A DNA stretch of 64,000 nt from Pseudomonas sp. ATCC PTA-122608 (GTDB lineage Bacteria > Pseudomonadota > Gammaproteobacteria > Pseudomonadales > Pseudomonadaceae), in assembly GCF_001952855.1 (NCBI RefSeq), contig NZ_LPNO01000004.1:51234-115233 (forward strand), in the 5' to 3' direction. Below are positions 20,255 through 29,430 of the stretch, piece by piece (positions within the stretch are counted from its first letter, which is position 1; every line of letters begins with the position of its first letter). Under the pieces are notes generated by a model. It was not told the DNA's origin, did not search any database, and saw only the letters and a program-made list of their open reading frames with translations. Both the position numbers and the translations under genes were made by a program.

Positions 20255-22414
20255 TCACACCTCGTCCTCATGCTGCAATTCAAACAGCAGCAGCGAACGC
20301 CCGGTGACGGCGTATTCGTGATCGAAATCGAAGCGCTCCTGGCCCCGCACCGCCGGCTCGTTGGTGTCGAGCATGCACGTCCAGAAGCCGCCATCCGGCA
20401 CCGGTGGCAGGCGGAAATTGACCATGTCGTGGTGGGCGTTGACCACCAGCAACAAGGTGGCATCGGCCCCCGGGCGGCGAATCCCGGTTTCCTGGGCGCG
20501 CCCATCCATCAGCATGCCGAGGCAGCGGCCGTGGCTGTCTTGCCATTGCTCGATGGTCATTTCATCACCGCTCGGCGCGAGCCAAGTGACGTCCTTGACG
20601 CCGATGTCTTCGTTGTAGTCGCCCACCAGGAAGCGTCCGCGACGCAGGATCGGGTACGCCAGGCGCAGCTTGATCAGGCGCTTGACGAACTTGAGCAGGG
20701 CCTTGCCGTCTTCATCCAGTTCCCAGTTGATCCAGCCGATCTCGCTGTCCTGACAATAGGCGTTGTTATTGCCGTGCTGGGTGCGGGCGAACTCGTCACC
20801 GGCCACCAGCATCGGCGTGCCCTGGGCCAGCAGCAGGGTGGCGAAGAAATTGCGCATCTGGCGCAGGCGCAGTGCGTTGATTTCCGGGTCGTCGGTGGGG
20901 CCTTCGACACCGTGGTTCCACGACAGGTTGTTGTTGCTGCCGTCCTGGTTGTTCTCGTCGTTGGCTTCGTTGTGCTTGTCGTTGTAGGACACCAGGTCGT
21001 GCAGGGTGAAACCGTCGTGGGCGGTGATGAAGTTCACCGAGCTGTATGGCCGCCGACCCCGCTGGTTGAACATCTCGCCCGAGGCCGTCATGCGCCCGGC
21101 GAAGTCCGCCAGTTGGCCGTCGTCGCCTTTCCAGAACGAGCGCACGGTATCGCGGAAGCGGTCGTTCCATTCCACCCAGCCCGGCGGGAAGCCACCGACC
21201 TGATAACCACCTGGGCCGCAGTCCCACGGCTCGGCAATCATTTTCACCTGACGCAGCACCGGGTCCTGGCGGCAGGCCACGAGGAAACTGTGGCGCTCGT
21301 CGAAACCGTCGCGGTAGCGGCCAAGGATGGTTGCCAGGTCGAAGCGGAAACCGTCGACGTGCATCTCGGTGGCCCAGTAGCGCAACGAGTCCGTGACCAT
21401 CTGCAGCACACACGGGTGGCTCAGGTCGAGGGTGTTGCCGGTGCCGGAATCGTTGATGTAGAAGCGCTTGTCATCGGGCATCAGGCGGTAGTACGAGGCG
21501 TTGTCGATGCCGCGCATGGACAGGGTCGGGCCTTGCTCGTTGCCTTCGGCGGTGTGGTTGTAGACCACGTCCAGGATCACTTCCAGCTTGGCTTCATGCA
21601 GGTGCGCAACCATCTCCTTGAATTCGGCGATCTTGCCGCTGGCCAGGTAGCGCGGGTCTGGGGCAAAGAACGCAATGCTGTTGTAGCCCCAGTAGTTGGT
21701 CATGCCTTTTTGCAGCAGGTGCTGGTCGTTGACGAAGGCGTGCACCGGTAGCAGTTCCACCGACGACACACCCAACTGGCGAATGTGCTTGAGCACATCG
21801 TCAACCATCAGCCCGGCGCAGGTACCGCGCACTTCTTCAGGCACCGAAGGGTGGCGCATGGTGATGCCGCGCAAATGGGTTTCATAAATGATCGTGCGGT
21901 CCCACGGCGTGCGTACCGGCTGGTCATTGCCCCAGGTGTGGGCCGGGTCGATGACTTTGCACTTGGGCACGAAGGGCGCGCTGTCGCGTTCGTCGAAACT
22001 GAGGTCGGCGTCGGGGTGGCCGATGGTGTAGCCAAACAGTGCTTCCGACCATTTGAGTTCGCCCACCAACTGCTTGGCATAGGGGTCGATCAGCAGTTTG
22101 TTGTGGTTGAAGCGATGACCGTTGGCCGGGTCATACGGACCATACACGCGATAGCCGTAGATCAGCCCTGGATGGGCGTCGGGCAGGTAGCCGTGAAAGG
22201 TCTCGTCGGTGTATTCGGGGAGTTCGATACGCTCCAGCTCAACTTCGCCGCTGTCATCGAAAATGCACAGTTCGACTTTGGTGGCGTTGGCCGAGAACAG
22301 CGCAAAGTTAACCCCAAGACCGTCCCAGGTCGCGCCGAGGGGGAAGGGCAAACCTTCACGAATCCGCGACGGCTCGTTTTCCGGCGTCGATTTGGGCTTG
22401 TTGGGTTTGCTCAT
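20255..22414 (-). CDS. glgX: Glycogen debranching enzyme GlgX
   Basis: A 719-residue GH13_11 isoamylase-type enzyme that removes short alpha-1,6 branches from glucan in the cytoplasm. An N-terminal CBM48 domain (GLPFPLGATWDGLGVNFALF) precedes the barrel with DGFRFDLATILG (nucleophile), MIAEPWDCGPGGYQVGGFP (acid/base) and FITAHDGFTLHDLVSYN. Debranched linear maltodextrins are substrates for TreY (trehalose branch) and MalQ, both encoded just upstream. ATG 22414 follows a GGAG-containing leader. The end is joined by one base to the acyl-CoA dehydrogenase-like gene. Confidence 0.95.
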   Translation of the reverse strand: MSKPNKPKSTPENEPSRIREGLPFPLGATWDGLGVNFALFSANATKVELCIFDDSGEVELERIELPEYTDETFHGYLPDAHPGLIYGYRVYGPYDPANGHRFNHNKLLIDPYAKQLVGELKWSEALFGYTIGHPDADLSFDERDSAPFVPKCKVIDPAHTWGNDQPVRTPWDRTIIYETHLRGITMRHPSVPEEVRGTCAGLMVDDVLKHIRQLGVSSVELLPVHAFVNDQHLLQKGMTNYWGYNSIAFFAPDPRYLASGKIAEFKEMVAHLHEAKLEVILDVVYNHTAEGNEQGPTLSMRGIDNASYYRLMPDDKRFYINDSGTGNTLDLSHPCVLQMVTDSLRYWATEMHVDGFRFDLATILGRYRDGFDERHSFLVACRQDPVLRQVKMIAEPWDCGPGGYQVGGFPPGWVEWNDRFRDTVRSFWKGDDGQLADFAGRMTASGEMFNQRGRRPYSSVNFITAHDGFTLHDLVSYNDKHNEANDENNQDGSNNNLSWNHGVEGPTDDPEINALRLRQMRNFFATLLLAQGTPMLVAGDEFARTQHGNNNAYCQDSEIGWINWELDEDGKALLKFVKRLIKLRLAYPILRRGRFLVGDYNEDIGVKDVTWLAPSGDEMTIEQWQDSHGRCLGMLMDGRAQETGIRRPGADATLLLVVNAHHDMVNFRLPPVPDGGFWTCMLDTNEPAVRGQERFDFDHEYAVTGRSLLLFELQHEDEV

Positions 22415-22536
22415 GGAAGTGCTCCTGCAAGTAGTTTTTCCAGGCCGAACGGGGCCTTTCTGGCGTGAAGCCAGTTAAATATCGTGGGTTGGATGGCCTC
22501 CTGCGGTGCGGGCGCACGCGCAGGAGGATCTTCGGG

Positions 22537-22803
22537 TCAGGGCGCCTTGGGCTTCTTCGCAGCAGGCTTCTTCGCCGCCGGCACTGCGCTTGGCTTGGCT
22601 GCCGGTTTGGGCGCTGCCGCCGCCGGCTTGGCTTTAGGCTTGGCCTTGGCGGCCGCCTTGGGCGCTTTGGATGGCGTCAACGCTTCGGCTTCCGCCAGCT
22701 TGCGCGCCATCTCCCAGTGTCGCGCGTCCTCGCCGTGGGGTTTGCCTTCCGACTCCCAGATCTGATGCGCCAGTTCGCGTATGCGTTTGTCTTCAGTACT
22801 CAT
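22537..22803 (-). CDS. DUF2934-like small protein with Lys/Ala/Pro-rich tail
   Basis: An 88-residue protein. The N-terminal 40 residues (MSTEDKRIRELAHQIWESEG onwards) resemble DUF2934, a short helical domain often found near glycogen genes. The rest is a low-complexity, histone H1-like tail of Ala, Lys and Pro with repeated AAK and KPA units. It is strongly basic and probably disordered. GGAG precedes ATG 22803. The gene lies between treY and glgX in the leftward run. The tail might bind polyanions (nucleic acid) or associate with other proteins; no function is known to me. Confidence 0.8.
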   Translation of the reverse strand: MSTEDKRIRELAHQIWESEGKPHGEDARHWEMARKLAEAEALTPSKAPKAAAKAKPKAKPAAAAPKPAAKPSAVPAAKKPAAKKPKAP

Positions 22804-22827
22804 CGCAATGCTCCTCACAGAAAATTT

Positions 22828-25584
22828 TCAGCTTTCTTGATCATCAGGATTGATAAAGACATTGACCGGGAAATCCCCCAGGGCAGCGCTGATCATGAGC
22901 TCCTTGTTTGGTGTGACTGCGCCTGTTCGGAAAAGTCCCTTCCAATTTTGGGTTGGTGCGGCGAACGGTAAACGGACCCGGGTATCGCCCCAAATCTGCG
23001 CGTTGATCAGCGGATGCACACCGTTTTCAAGCAGCCGATGAGGCCAGCGCGGCACCACCACCAGCAGCTGTTTACCCTGGTATTCGCGGTAGAAAGCGAC
23101 CACCCGTTCGGCGTGCTCGCCCACCACTTCCAGAGGTTCGTAAGTGCCCTGGCGAAACAGCTGCGGGTACGTCTTGCGCAGCGCCAGGACCTGGCCGATC
23201 AATGCCTGTTTTATACGCCCGTCATGCCAGTTGAACATCAGCTCGCCGATGTCCGGCGGCGTGTGCAACCCCTTTTCTCGCGCGTGAAAATCCACCGGCC
23301 GGCGGTTATCAGGGTCTACCAGAGTGAAGTCCCAGAACTCATCGCCCTGATACAGATCCGGCACGCCCGGCACGGTGAGGCGAAGCAAGGATTGCGCCAG
23401 CCCGTTGACCGCGCCCGCCGGGGCAATGGCCTGGGCGGCTGCGCCGATGGCATCGCGCAGGGCCTTGCCGGAGTCTTCCAGCAGCAGCCGTGACAGGAAC
23501 GCTTCGACACCTTGTTCATACAGCTCGTTAGGCGCGCTCCAGCTGCTTTGCAGCTTGGCCTCGCGCAGGGCTTTTTGTTGCCACTGCCAGAGGCGCTGAT
23601 GATAGTCCGCCAGGCCCTCGGCATCATCGCGATGCAGGTCCAGCGGCCAACTGCCGAGCAGCACCTGATAGAGGATCAACTCATCACCGGCTGATGGAGT
23701 GTTGGCATCGCTGCGCAAACGGGCGGCGTGGGTGCGCCATTGCTCCACCTGCTCGGCATACCACTCGGCGCATTCGCTGAGCACCGCCAGGCGTGCACGG
23801 GTGTCTTCGCCGCGCTTGTGATCGTGGGTTGCGGTGGCCAGCAGGTTGTCGGGGAAGGTGCGCAGGCGCTGCTGGTTGATGGCGTGGAAATCCGCCAGCG
23901 GTGCGCTGAATTGTTCGGTGCTGAAGCCCACGTCATTGCGCGACAGCAACACGCCCGAGCGATAGAACGCGGTGTCTTCCACGGCCTTGGCGGCCGCCGG
24001 TGAGGTCAGTTGCTGGAAGCGCACGCAGGCATGCTTGAGCATCTTGCGTTCGCGGCCCAATGGGCGGTCGCGCCAGGGTTGGCCGCCGAGCCATTTTTCC
24101 AGGTAGTCGAGCACCGGCCAGTCGCCTTCGCTCAAGGTGCTGCGGGCACCTGCCAGGGCTTGCAGGAAAAATACGTCGTCCAGTTCGCTGCGGCCCCGGG
24201 CGCTGATGTAGGTGCGGTACACCGGGAAGTGCACGATCAGTTCCTGCAATGCCCGGCGAATTGCACCCAGGGTCAGGTCGCGACTCATCACATCATCCCG
24301 AGCTACTTGCAGCAGGGCCTGGGCCACGCTTTCGAAGTCGCCGGCCAGGGAGCCGTTGAGTATCTGCTGGCGAGCCAGCCAGGCTTCTTCGATAAACGAC
24401 GACGGGCGTTCGGTGTGGCGCGCCCACAACTCGGCCAGGGGCTGGAAGCCATCCGGGTCGTGTTGCAGCAACGACAGCTGGTTCATGAATTCGTAGCCGG
24501 TGGTGCCGTCCACTTGCCAGTCTTCGCGCAGGGTTTCGCCTTCGCCGAGGATCTTCTCGACGAAGATTGGCAAGTGCCGCCCACCGGCCAGGGAATCCAC
24601 CCGGCGGCGTAATTTGCGGCAGTAACCGCGAGGGTCGGCGAGGCCGTCGATATGGTCGATACGCAGGCCATCGATCAGGCCTTCGCTGATCAGCTGGAAG
24701 ATCTTGCCATGGGTGGCCTCGAACACCGCGCTGCGTTCAACCCGCAGGCCGCCCAGCTCGTTGACGTCGAAGAAGCGCCGCCAGTTGATATCGTCCGCCG
24801 CCGTGCGCCAACTGGCCAGGCGATAGCTTTGTTGTTCCAGCAGGTTGTGCAGGCGGGCAAAGCCTTCGGGTTGGCGCGCGTCGTAGAGGCTGAGGTTGTC
24901 TTCGATGGCCTTCAGGGTTTGCGGATCGCGGGCAGCTTCGACCAACTCCTGTTTCAGCGCGGCGGCCTGGGGGTAGGCGTCTGGCTGGTAGGCCAGGCCG
25001 CTGAAGCGGTCGGCCAGGGTCTTGGTCGGCAGCAGTTCGCCGTAATCTCGTGGGCAGATCGGGAAGCGATGTTCGTAGTGCTCGACGTAGAAGCTGCCGT
25101 GCTGCGGGTCGAAACGCAGGGGCAGGGCGCCGGTTTGCAGGGCTTCGCCGTAGTCGCTGCCAAGGAACGGCATCAGTAGTTGGCCCTTGAGCAGCGGGTC
25201 TGGCGAGTGCCATTGAATGTCGAAGAACTCACTGTAGGGACTCAGCCGGCCCCATTCCAACAGGTCAAGCCACCAGCGGTTATCGGCACCGCCGACGGCC
25301 ATGTGGTTGGAGACGATATCGAGGATCAGCCCCATCTCATGTTCGCGCAGTGCCGCCACCAGGCGACGCAGTGCGGGTTCGCCGCCCAACTCGGGATTGA
25401 CGGTGGTGGGATCGACCACATCATAGCCGTGCATGGACCCGGCACGGGCACTCAGCAGCGGTGAAGCGTAGAGATGGCTGATGCCCAGCTCGGCGAAGTA
25501 CGGCACCAGCGGCACCGCATCGTCGAGGGTAAAGCCCTTATGAAATTGCAGGCGCTGGGTAGCCCGCAGGGTCAAGGATTTCAT
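22828..25584 (-). CDS. treY: Maltooligosyl trehalose synthase TreY
   Basis: A 918-residue GH13_26 enzyme that isomerises the reducing-end alpha-1,4 bond of maltodextrins to alpha,alpha-1,1, giving maltooligosyl trehalose. Signatures include ATQRLQFHKGFTLDDAVPLV, LYASPLLSARAGSMHGYDVVD, LILDIVSNHMAVGG, the nucleophile region GLRIDHIDGLADPRGY and the acid/base region IFVEKILGEGETL. Length is typical. The start at 25584 overlaps the malQ stop (ATGA), indicating coupling. It works with TreZ, encoded two genes upstream, to release trehalose. Confidence 0.95.
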   Translation of the reverse strand: MKSLTLRATQRLQFHKGFTLDDAVPLVPYFAELGISHLYASPLLSARAGSMHGYDVVDPTTVNPELGGEPALRRLVAALREHEMGLILDIVSNHMAVGGADNRWWLDLLEWGRLSPYSEFFDIQWHSPDPLLKGQLLMPFLGSDYGEALQTGALPLRFDPQHGSFYVEHYEHRFPICPRDYGELLPTKTLADRFSGLAYQPDAYPQAAALKQELVEAARDPQTLKAIEDNLSLYDARQPEGFARLHNLLEQQSYRLASWRTAADDINWRRFFDVNELGGLRVERSAVFEATHGKIFQLISEGLIDGLRIDHIDGLADPRGYCRKLRRRVDSLAGGRHLPIFVEKILGEGETLREDWQVDGTTGYEFMNQLSLLQHDPDGFQPLAELWARHTERPSSFIEEAWLARQQILNGSLAGDFESVAQALLQVARDDVMSRDLTLGAIRRALQELIVHFPVYRTYISARGRSELDDVFFLQALAGARSTLSEGDWPVLDYLEKWLGGQPWRDRPLGRERKMLKHACVRFQQLTSPAAAKAVEDTAFYRSGVLLSRNDVGFSTEQFSAPLADFHAINQQRLRTFPDNLLATATHDHKRGEDTRARLAVLSECAEWYAEQVEQWRTHAARLRSDANTPSAGDELILYQVLLGSWPLDLHRDDAEGLADYHQRLWQWQQKALREAKLQSSWSAPNELYEQGVEAFLSRLLLEDSGKALRDAIGAAAQAIAPAGAVNGLAQSLLRLTVPGVPDLYQGDEFWDFTLVDPDNRRPVDFHAREKGLHTPPDIGELMFNWHDGRIKQALIGQVLALRKTYPQLFRQGTYEPLEVVGEHAERVVAFYREYQGKQLLVVVPRWPHRLLENGVHPLINAQIWGDTRVRLPFAAPTQNWKGLFRTGAVTPNKELMISAALGDFPVNVFINPDDQES

Positions 25585-27665
25585 CGGTCACGCTCGTGGG
25601 CCTGGATGCGCGCTACGGCCAGCAGCTCAAGGCGGCGGGCGGCGTTTTCATCGTCGAGCAGGGTGGTTGCATCGCCCGCCAGGCGGCGCCGCCAATTCGG
25701 ATGGGTGTCGGTGGTGCCGGGCAGGTTGGCTTGCTCCTCAACCCCCAGGGCATCCTCCAGCGGCAGCAATACCAACGGTGCCCGGGTGTGGCCCAGGTAG
25801 CGCACGCTGGCGTCGATGACATGATCGGTTTCGTTGCGCACTTCATCGGTGAAGTTCTGCGGGTCCTGGCTCAAGGCCTGGCGCAGCGCCTGGCGTTCCC
25901 GCAGGCGGTGGTCGCTCCATTGTTCGACGGTGGGAGCATCGATCAGCCCCAACTGGATATTCCAGTCGATATCGCGGCTGTGCCACCAGCCGTTGAGGGT
26001 CGGTAAATCGTGGGTGCTGGTGGTGGCCAGCGCGTTGTCCGGCCAATCCAGAATCGGCTTGAACTGGCCGTCGTGGTCTTGCTCGAACAACAGCACGCGC
26101 ATGCCAAGGATCGAGCGGGCGATCAGTTTTTCCCGCAGGCCGTCGGGTACGGTGCCCAGGTCTTCACCGAGGACGATCGCCTGATGGCGGCTCGACTCCA
26201 GCGCCAATAAGCGCAGCATGTCGTCCACCGGGTAATACAGGTACGCACCTTCACGCGGTGAGGCATCCATCGGGATCACCCACAGGCGTTGCAGGCCCAT
26301 CACATGGTCGATGCGCAAGCCGCCGGCATGGGCGAAGTTTGCCCGCAGCATTTCGATAAAAGCGCGAAAGCCATTGCGCTTGAGGCCTTCGGGAGAGAAC
26401 GCAGAAATGCCCCAACCCTGGCCTGCGCGGTTGAGGATGTCCGGTGGCGCACCCACGGTGAGTTCCGCCAACAGTTCGTCCTGACGGCTCCAGGCCTGGC
26501 TGCCGCCGCCGTCAGCGCCTACGGCCAGGTCGGCGATCAGACCGACGCCCATGCCGCTGCCGCGCGCCGCTTGTTGCGCGCGCTCCAGGCAACGGGCGAT
26601 CAACCATTGGCTGAAGGCGTAGAAGCCGATTTCATCCCTATTGGCTTCGGCAAATTGCACCAGCGCCGGGCTTTGCGGGCTCTGCCAGTCTTCGGGCCAG
26701 TGACGCCAGTCGAGACTCTCGCCGCTGGCCGCACGTTCGGCCTGCACGGCTTCGAAGCGGCAGTGGTTTTCCAGGGCTTCACCGCCAGCCTGGCGGAAGC
26801 TCAGGAAGTCGGCGTGTTGCGGGTGGTCGCCCCGGCGAAAGTCTTCATACAGGGTGCGCAACAGGCGCTGCTTGGCTTTGGCAGCGGCCGGCCAATCGAT
26901 CAGGGATTGCTGCTCAAGGTCATGCAGCTCGTCGGCCAGTCCGCTGGCTTCGATGGCGATTTGCACCGCACGTTCGCCCAGGATGCAGCCGGGGGAGGCG
27001 TACAAGCTGTTGAGGAACAGGCGGCTGGACGGGGAATACGGGCTGAAGCGTTCGGTGTCGGCGCTGAACATCGCGTGCATCGGGCTGATGGCCAGGGCAT
27101 CGGCGCCGCGTTCGGCAGCAGAGCGGGCCAGTTGCTCCAGGGCCTGAGTGTCGCCAAAGCCTCCGTCGCCACTGCGTCGCAGGGAATACAGTTGGGCGCT
27201 CAGGCCCCAGGCGCGGGCGGTTTCGGTGTCGACCGCTTCAGCGACGGTGTAGCAATGAGTCGGTGCCACGGCCAGGGTGAAATGCTGGTCGGCGATATGC
27301 ACCTGTTGGTAGCCCACCGGGATCGATCCGGACAACACCGCATTATCGTCCAGGCGCAGGTCCAGCACGCTGTCGTCTTCGAGGTGAATCTGGCACGGCG
27401 TACCGGGGGCGAAGTAGCGCGCCAGGTCGAGGCCCGCGCCGCTGTCGACGGTCATCAGGGGCGGCAGGTGCTTGTCTTGCTGCACGCGCTCCAGGTCTTG
27501 CAGGCTGGCTTCGATCTCGGTGTCGCTGTCGGCCGGGTGGCCCAGGCCTTTGAGCACGGCGCGCAGGGCGTCGGCTTTGACATGTTGCGGGCGGCCATTC
27601 GCGTCGATCCAATCGACGGCCAGGCCCGCTCGGCTGGCGAGTATTTCCAATTGCGCGTCGCTCAA
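25581..27665 (-). CDS. malQ: 4-alpha-glucanotransferase MalQ
   Basis: A 694-residue GH77 amylomaltase that redistributes maltodextrin chains. The long N-terminal region (about 1-150) is followed by the barrel with FGDTQALEQLARSAAERGAD, AISPMHAMFSADTERFSPYS, nucleophile region GLRIDHVMGLQRLWVIP, acid/base VLGEDLGTVPDGLRE and STHDLPTLNGWW. The start is most likely TTG at 27665, overlapping the treZ stop as TTGA and following GGAG. This gives the residues LSDAQLEILASRAG as the N-terminus. No ATG gives a better start. It is coupled to treZ before it and treY after it. Confidence 0.92.
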   Translation of the reverse strand: MSDAQLEILASRAGLAVDWIDANGRPQHVKADALRAVLKGLGHPADSDTEIEASLQDLERVQQDKHLPPLMTVDSGAGLDLARYFAPGTPCQIHLEDDSVLDLRLDDNAVLSGSIPVGYQQVHIADQHFTLAVAPTHCYTVAEAVDTETARAWGLSAQLYSLRRSGDGGFGDTQALEQLARSAAERGADALAISPMHAMFSADTERFSPYSPSSRLFLNSLYASPGCILGERAVQIAIEASGLADELHDLEQQSLIDWPAAAKAKQRLLRTLYEDFRRGDHPQHADFLSFRQAGGEALENHCRFEAVQAERAASGESLDWRHWPEDWQSPQSPALVQFAEANRDEIGFYAFSQWLIARCLERAQQAARGSGMGVGLIADLAVGADGGGSQAWSRQDELLAELTVGAPPDILNRAGQGWGISAFSPEGLKRNGFRAFIEMLRANFAHAGGLRIDHVMGLQRLWVIPMDASPREGAYLYYPVDDMLRLLALESSRHQAIVLGEDLGTVPDGLREKLIARSILGMRVLLFEQDHDGQFKPILDWPDNALATTSTHDLPTLNGWWHSRDIDWNIQLGLIDAPTVEQWSDHRLRERQALRQALSQDPQNFTDEVRNETDHVIDASVRYLGHTRAPLVLLPLEDALGVEEQANLPGTTDTHPNWRRRLAGDATTLLDDENAARRLELLAVARIQAHERDR

Positions 27666-29413
27666 GGGTGCTCTCCAACAGGGGAATGGGTGAGGCTGAC
27701 GCGGGCGCTGAAGGGGGCCAATTGTTTGGCCCCGCTGGCCTGCGTCACAAATAGGAGGTGCTCGGCGGCCGGGTAGTTCAGAGAATCGGCGCTCAGGTTG
27801 AGGTCGATCTGCAGCAGGCTGCCATTGCCCAGGCGCCAGCGCGCCGTGACCGCGCCTACCGCCAGCACTTGCGCGCCCAGGGCGACGCTGCCCGGCAGGT
27901 GCGGCACGATATGCTGGTGGCGCAGGCTCAGTAGCTGGCGGTAGAGCTGCGAGTCGCCGCAGTCGGCGAGGGCGGGCGCCGAGCGGCGGAAGGTTTGCAG
28001 GGAATTGGGGTCGGGAATTCGTTCGCGGCGTTCGGGGTCGCTGAACGCGGCAAAGTCGGCAAACTCGTTGCGCCGGCCTTCGCGTACCGCCTCGGCCAGT
28101 TCGCCGTGGTGGTCGGTGAAGAACAGGAACGGTTCTTCTGCGTTGACTTCGTCGCCCATGAACATCAGCGGAATCATCGGCGACATCAGCAACAGGGTCG
28201 TCGCGGCGCTCAGGGCCTGAGGCGAACACAGTTGATGCAGGCGTTCGCCCAGAGCGCGGTTGCCGATCTGGTCGTGGTTCTGCAGGAACAGCACAAAGGC
28301 GCTGGGCGGCAGGTGGCCGCTGGGTTCGCCCCGTGCGTGGCCATGGCGCGTGGTGTGGCCCTGGTAGATAAAACCTTCACTCAGGCAGCGGGCCAGTTTG
28401 CCGGTGGGGTCTTCGGCGAAGTCGGTGTAGTAAGCGTCGGTTTCGCCGGTGAGCAGCACGTGCAGCGCGTTGTGGCCGTCATCGTTCCACTGCGCATCGA
28501 AGCCGCGCTCCAGCAGGCTGGCCTGGTTGAATTCGTTTTCCAGTACCAGCCACACATGGCGGCCGGTGTCGACTTGCTGGCGTACTTTTTGCGCCAGTTC
28601 CTCAAGAAATTCGGGATCGTTGATGGCGTGCACGGCGTCCAGGCGCAGGCCGTCGAAGCGGTATTCCAGCAGCCACATCAGCGCGTTGTCGATGAAGAAG
28701 TCGCGGACCTCACGTCGATCAAAATCGATGCCGGCGCCCCAGGGTGTGTGCACGTCTTCGCGAAAGAAGCCTTTGGCGTAGGTGCCGAGGTAGTTGCCGT
28801 CGGGGCCGAAGTGGTTGTAGACCACATCGAGAATCACCGCGAGGCCATGGTGGTGCGCGCTGTCGATCAACTGTTTCAGTTGCTCGGGCGAACCGTAGGA
28901 AGATTGGGGGGCGTAGGGCAGGACGCCGTCGTAGCCCCAGTTGCGTTCGCCGGGGAATTGCGCGATGGGCATCAGCTCAATGGCGGTGACGCCCAGTTCG
29001 GCGAGGCGCGGCAGTTGTTTTTCGACCTCGGCGTAGCCCCCCAGTACGCCCACGTGCAACTCGTAGATCACCGCTTCGTGCCAGGGCCGGCCTTGCCAGT
29101 GGCTTTGGCGCCACTGATAGGCCAGCGGGTCGACCACCACGCTGAAGCCGTGAACGTCCGTGGCCTGTGCCCGGGAAGCCGGGTCGGGAACGTCCTGTTC
29201 GCCGTCGATGTTGTAGCGGTAGCGTGTGCCCGGTGGGCATTGCAGCTGCACCACAAACCAGCCATCGGCCTGGGGCAGCATCGCGACCGATTTACCTTCT
29301 TCAAATTCAACGCTGACATAAAACGCGTCTGGCGCCCACAAGGCGAAACGGGTGTGTTCCGCATCCAGCATGATCGCGCCGTGGGGCCAGGTTTCCAGAG
29401 TCCTTGACGGCAT
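27662..29413 (-). CDS. treZ: Malto-oligosyltrehalose trehalohydrolase TreZ
   Basis: A 583-residue GH13_10 enzyme that cleaves trehalose from the end of maltooligosyl trehalose made by TreY. An N-terminal CBM48-like domain (TRFALWAPDAFYVSVEFEEG) precedes the barrel with HVGVLGGYAEVEKQLPRLAE, GYDGVLPYAPQSSYGSPEQ, nucleophile region GLRLDAVHAINDPEF, and acid/base region VLENEFNQASLLERG. It starts 17 bp after the glgA stop and is translationally coupled to malQ at its own end. Confidence 0.95.
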   Translation of the reverse strand: MPSRTLETWPHGAIMLDAEHTRFALWAPDAFYVSVEFEEGKSVAMLPQADGWFVVQLQCPPGTRYRYNIDGEQDVPDPASRAQATDVHGFSVVVDPLAYQWRQSHWQGRPWHEAVIYELHVGVLGGYAEVEKQLPRLAELGVTAIELMPIAQFPGERNWGYDGVLPYAPQSSYGSPEQLKQLIDSAHHHGLAVILDVVYNHFGPDGNYLGTYAKGFFREDVHTPWGAGIDFDRREVRDFFIDNALMWLLEYRFDGLRLDAVHAINDPEFLEELAQKVRQQVDTGRHVWLVLENEFNQASLLERGFDAQWNDDGHNALHVLLTGETDAYYTDFAEDPTGKLARCLSEGFIYQGHTTRHGHARGEPSGHLPPSAFVLFLQNHDQIGNRALGERLHQLCSPQALSAATTLLLMSPMIPLMFMGDEVNAEEPFLFFTDHHGELAEAVREGRRNEFADFAAFSDPERRERIPDPNSLQTFRRSAPALADCGDSQLYRQLLSLRHQHIVPHLPGSVALGAQVLAVGAVTARWRLGNGSLLQIDLNLSADSLNYPAAEHLLFVTQASGAKQLAPFSARVSLTHSPVGEHP

Positions 29414-29430
29414 CTATGAAGACCTCTTTT

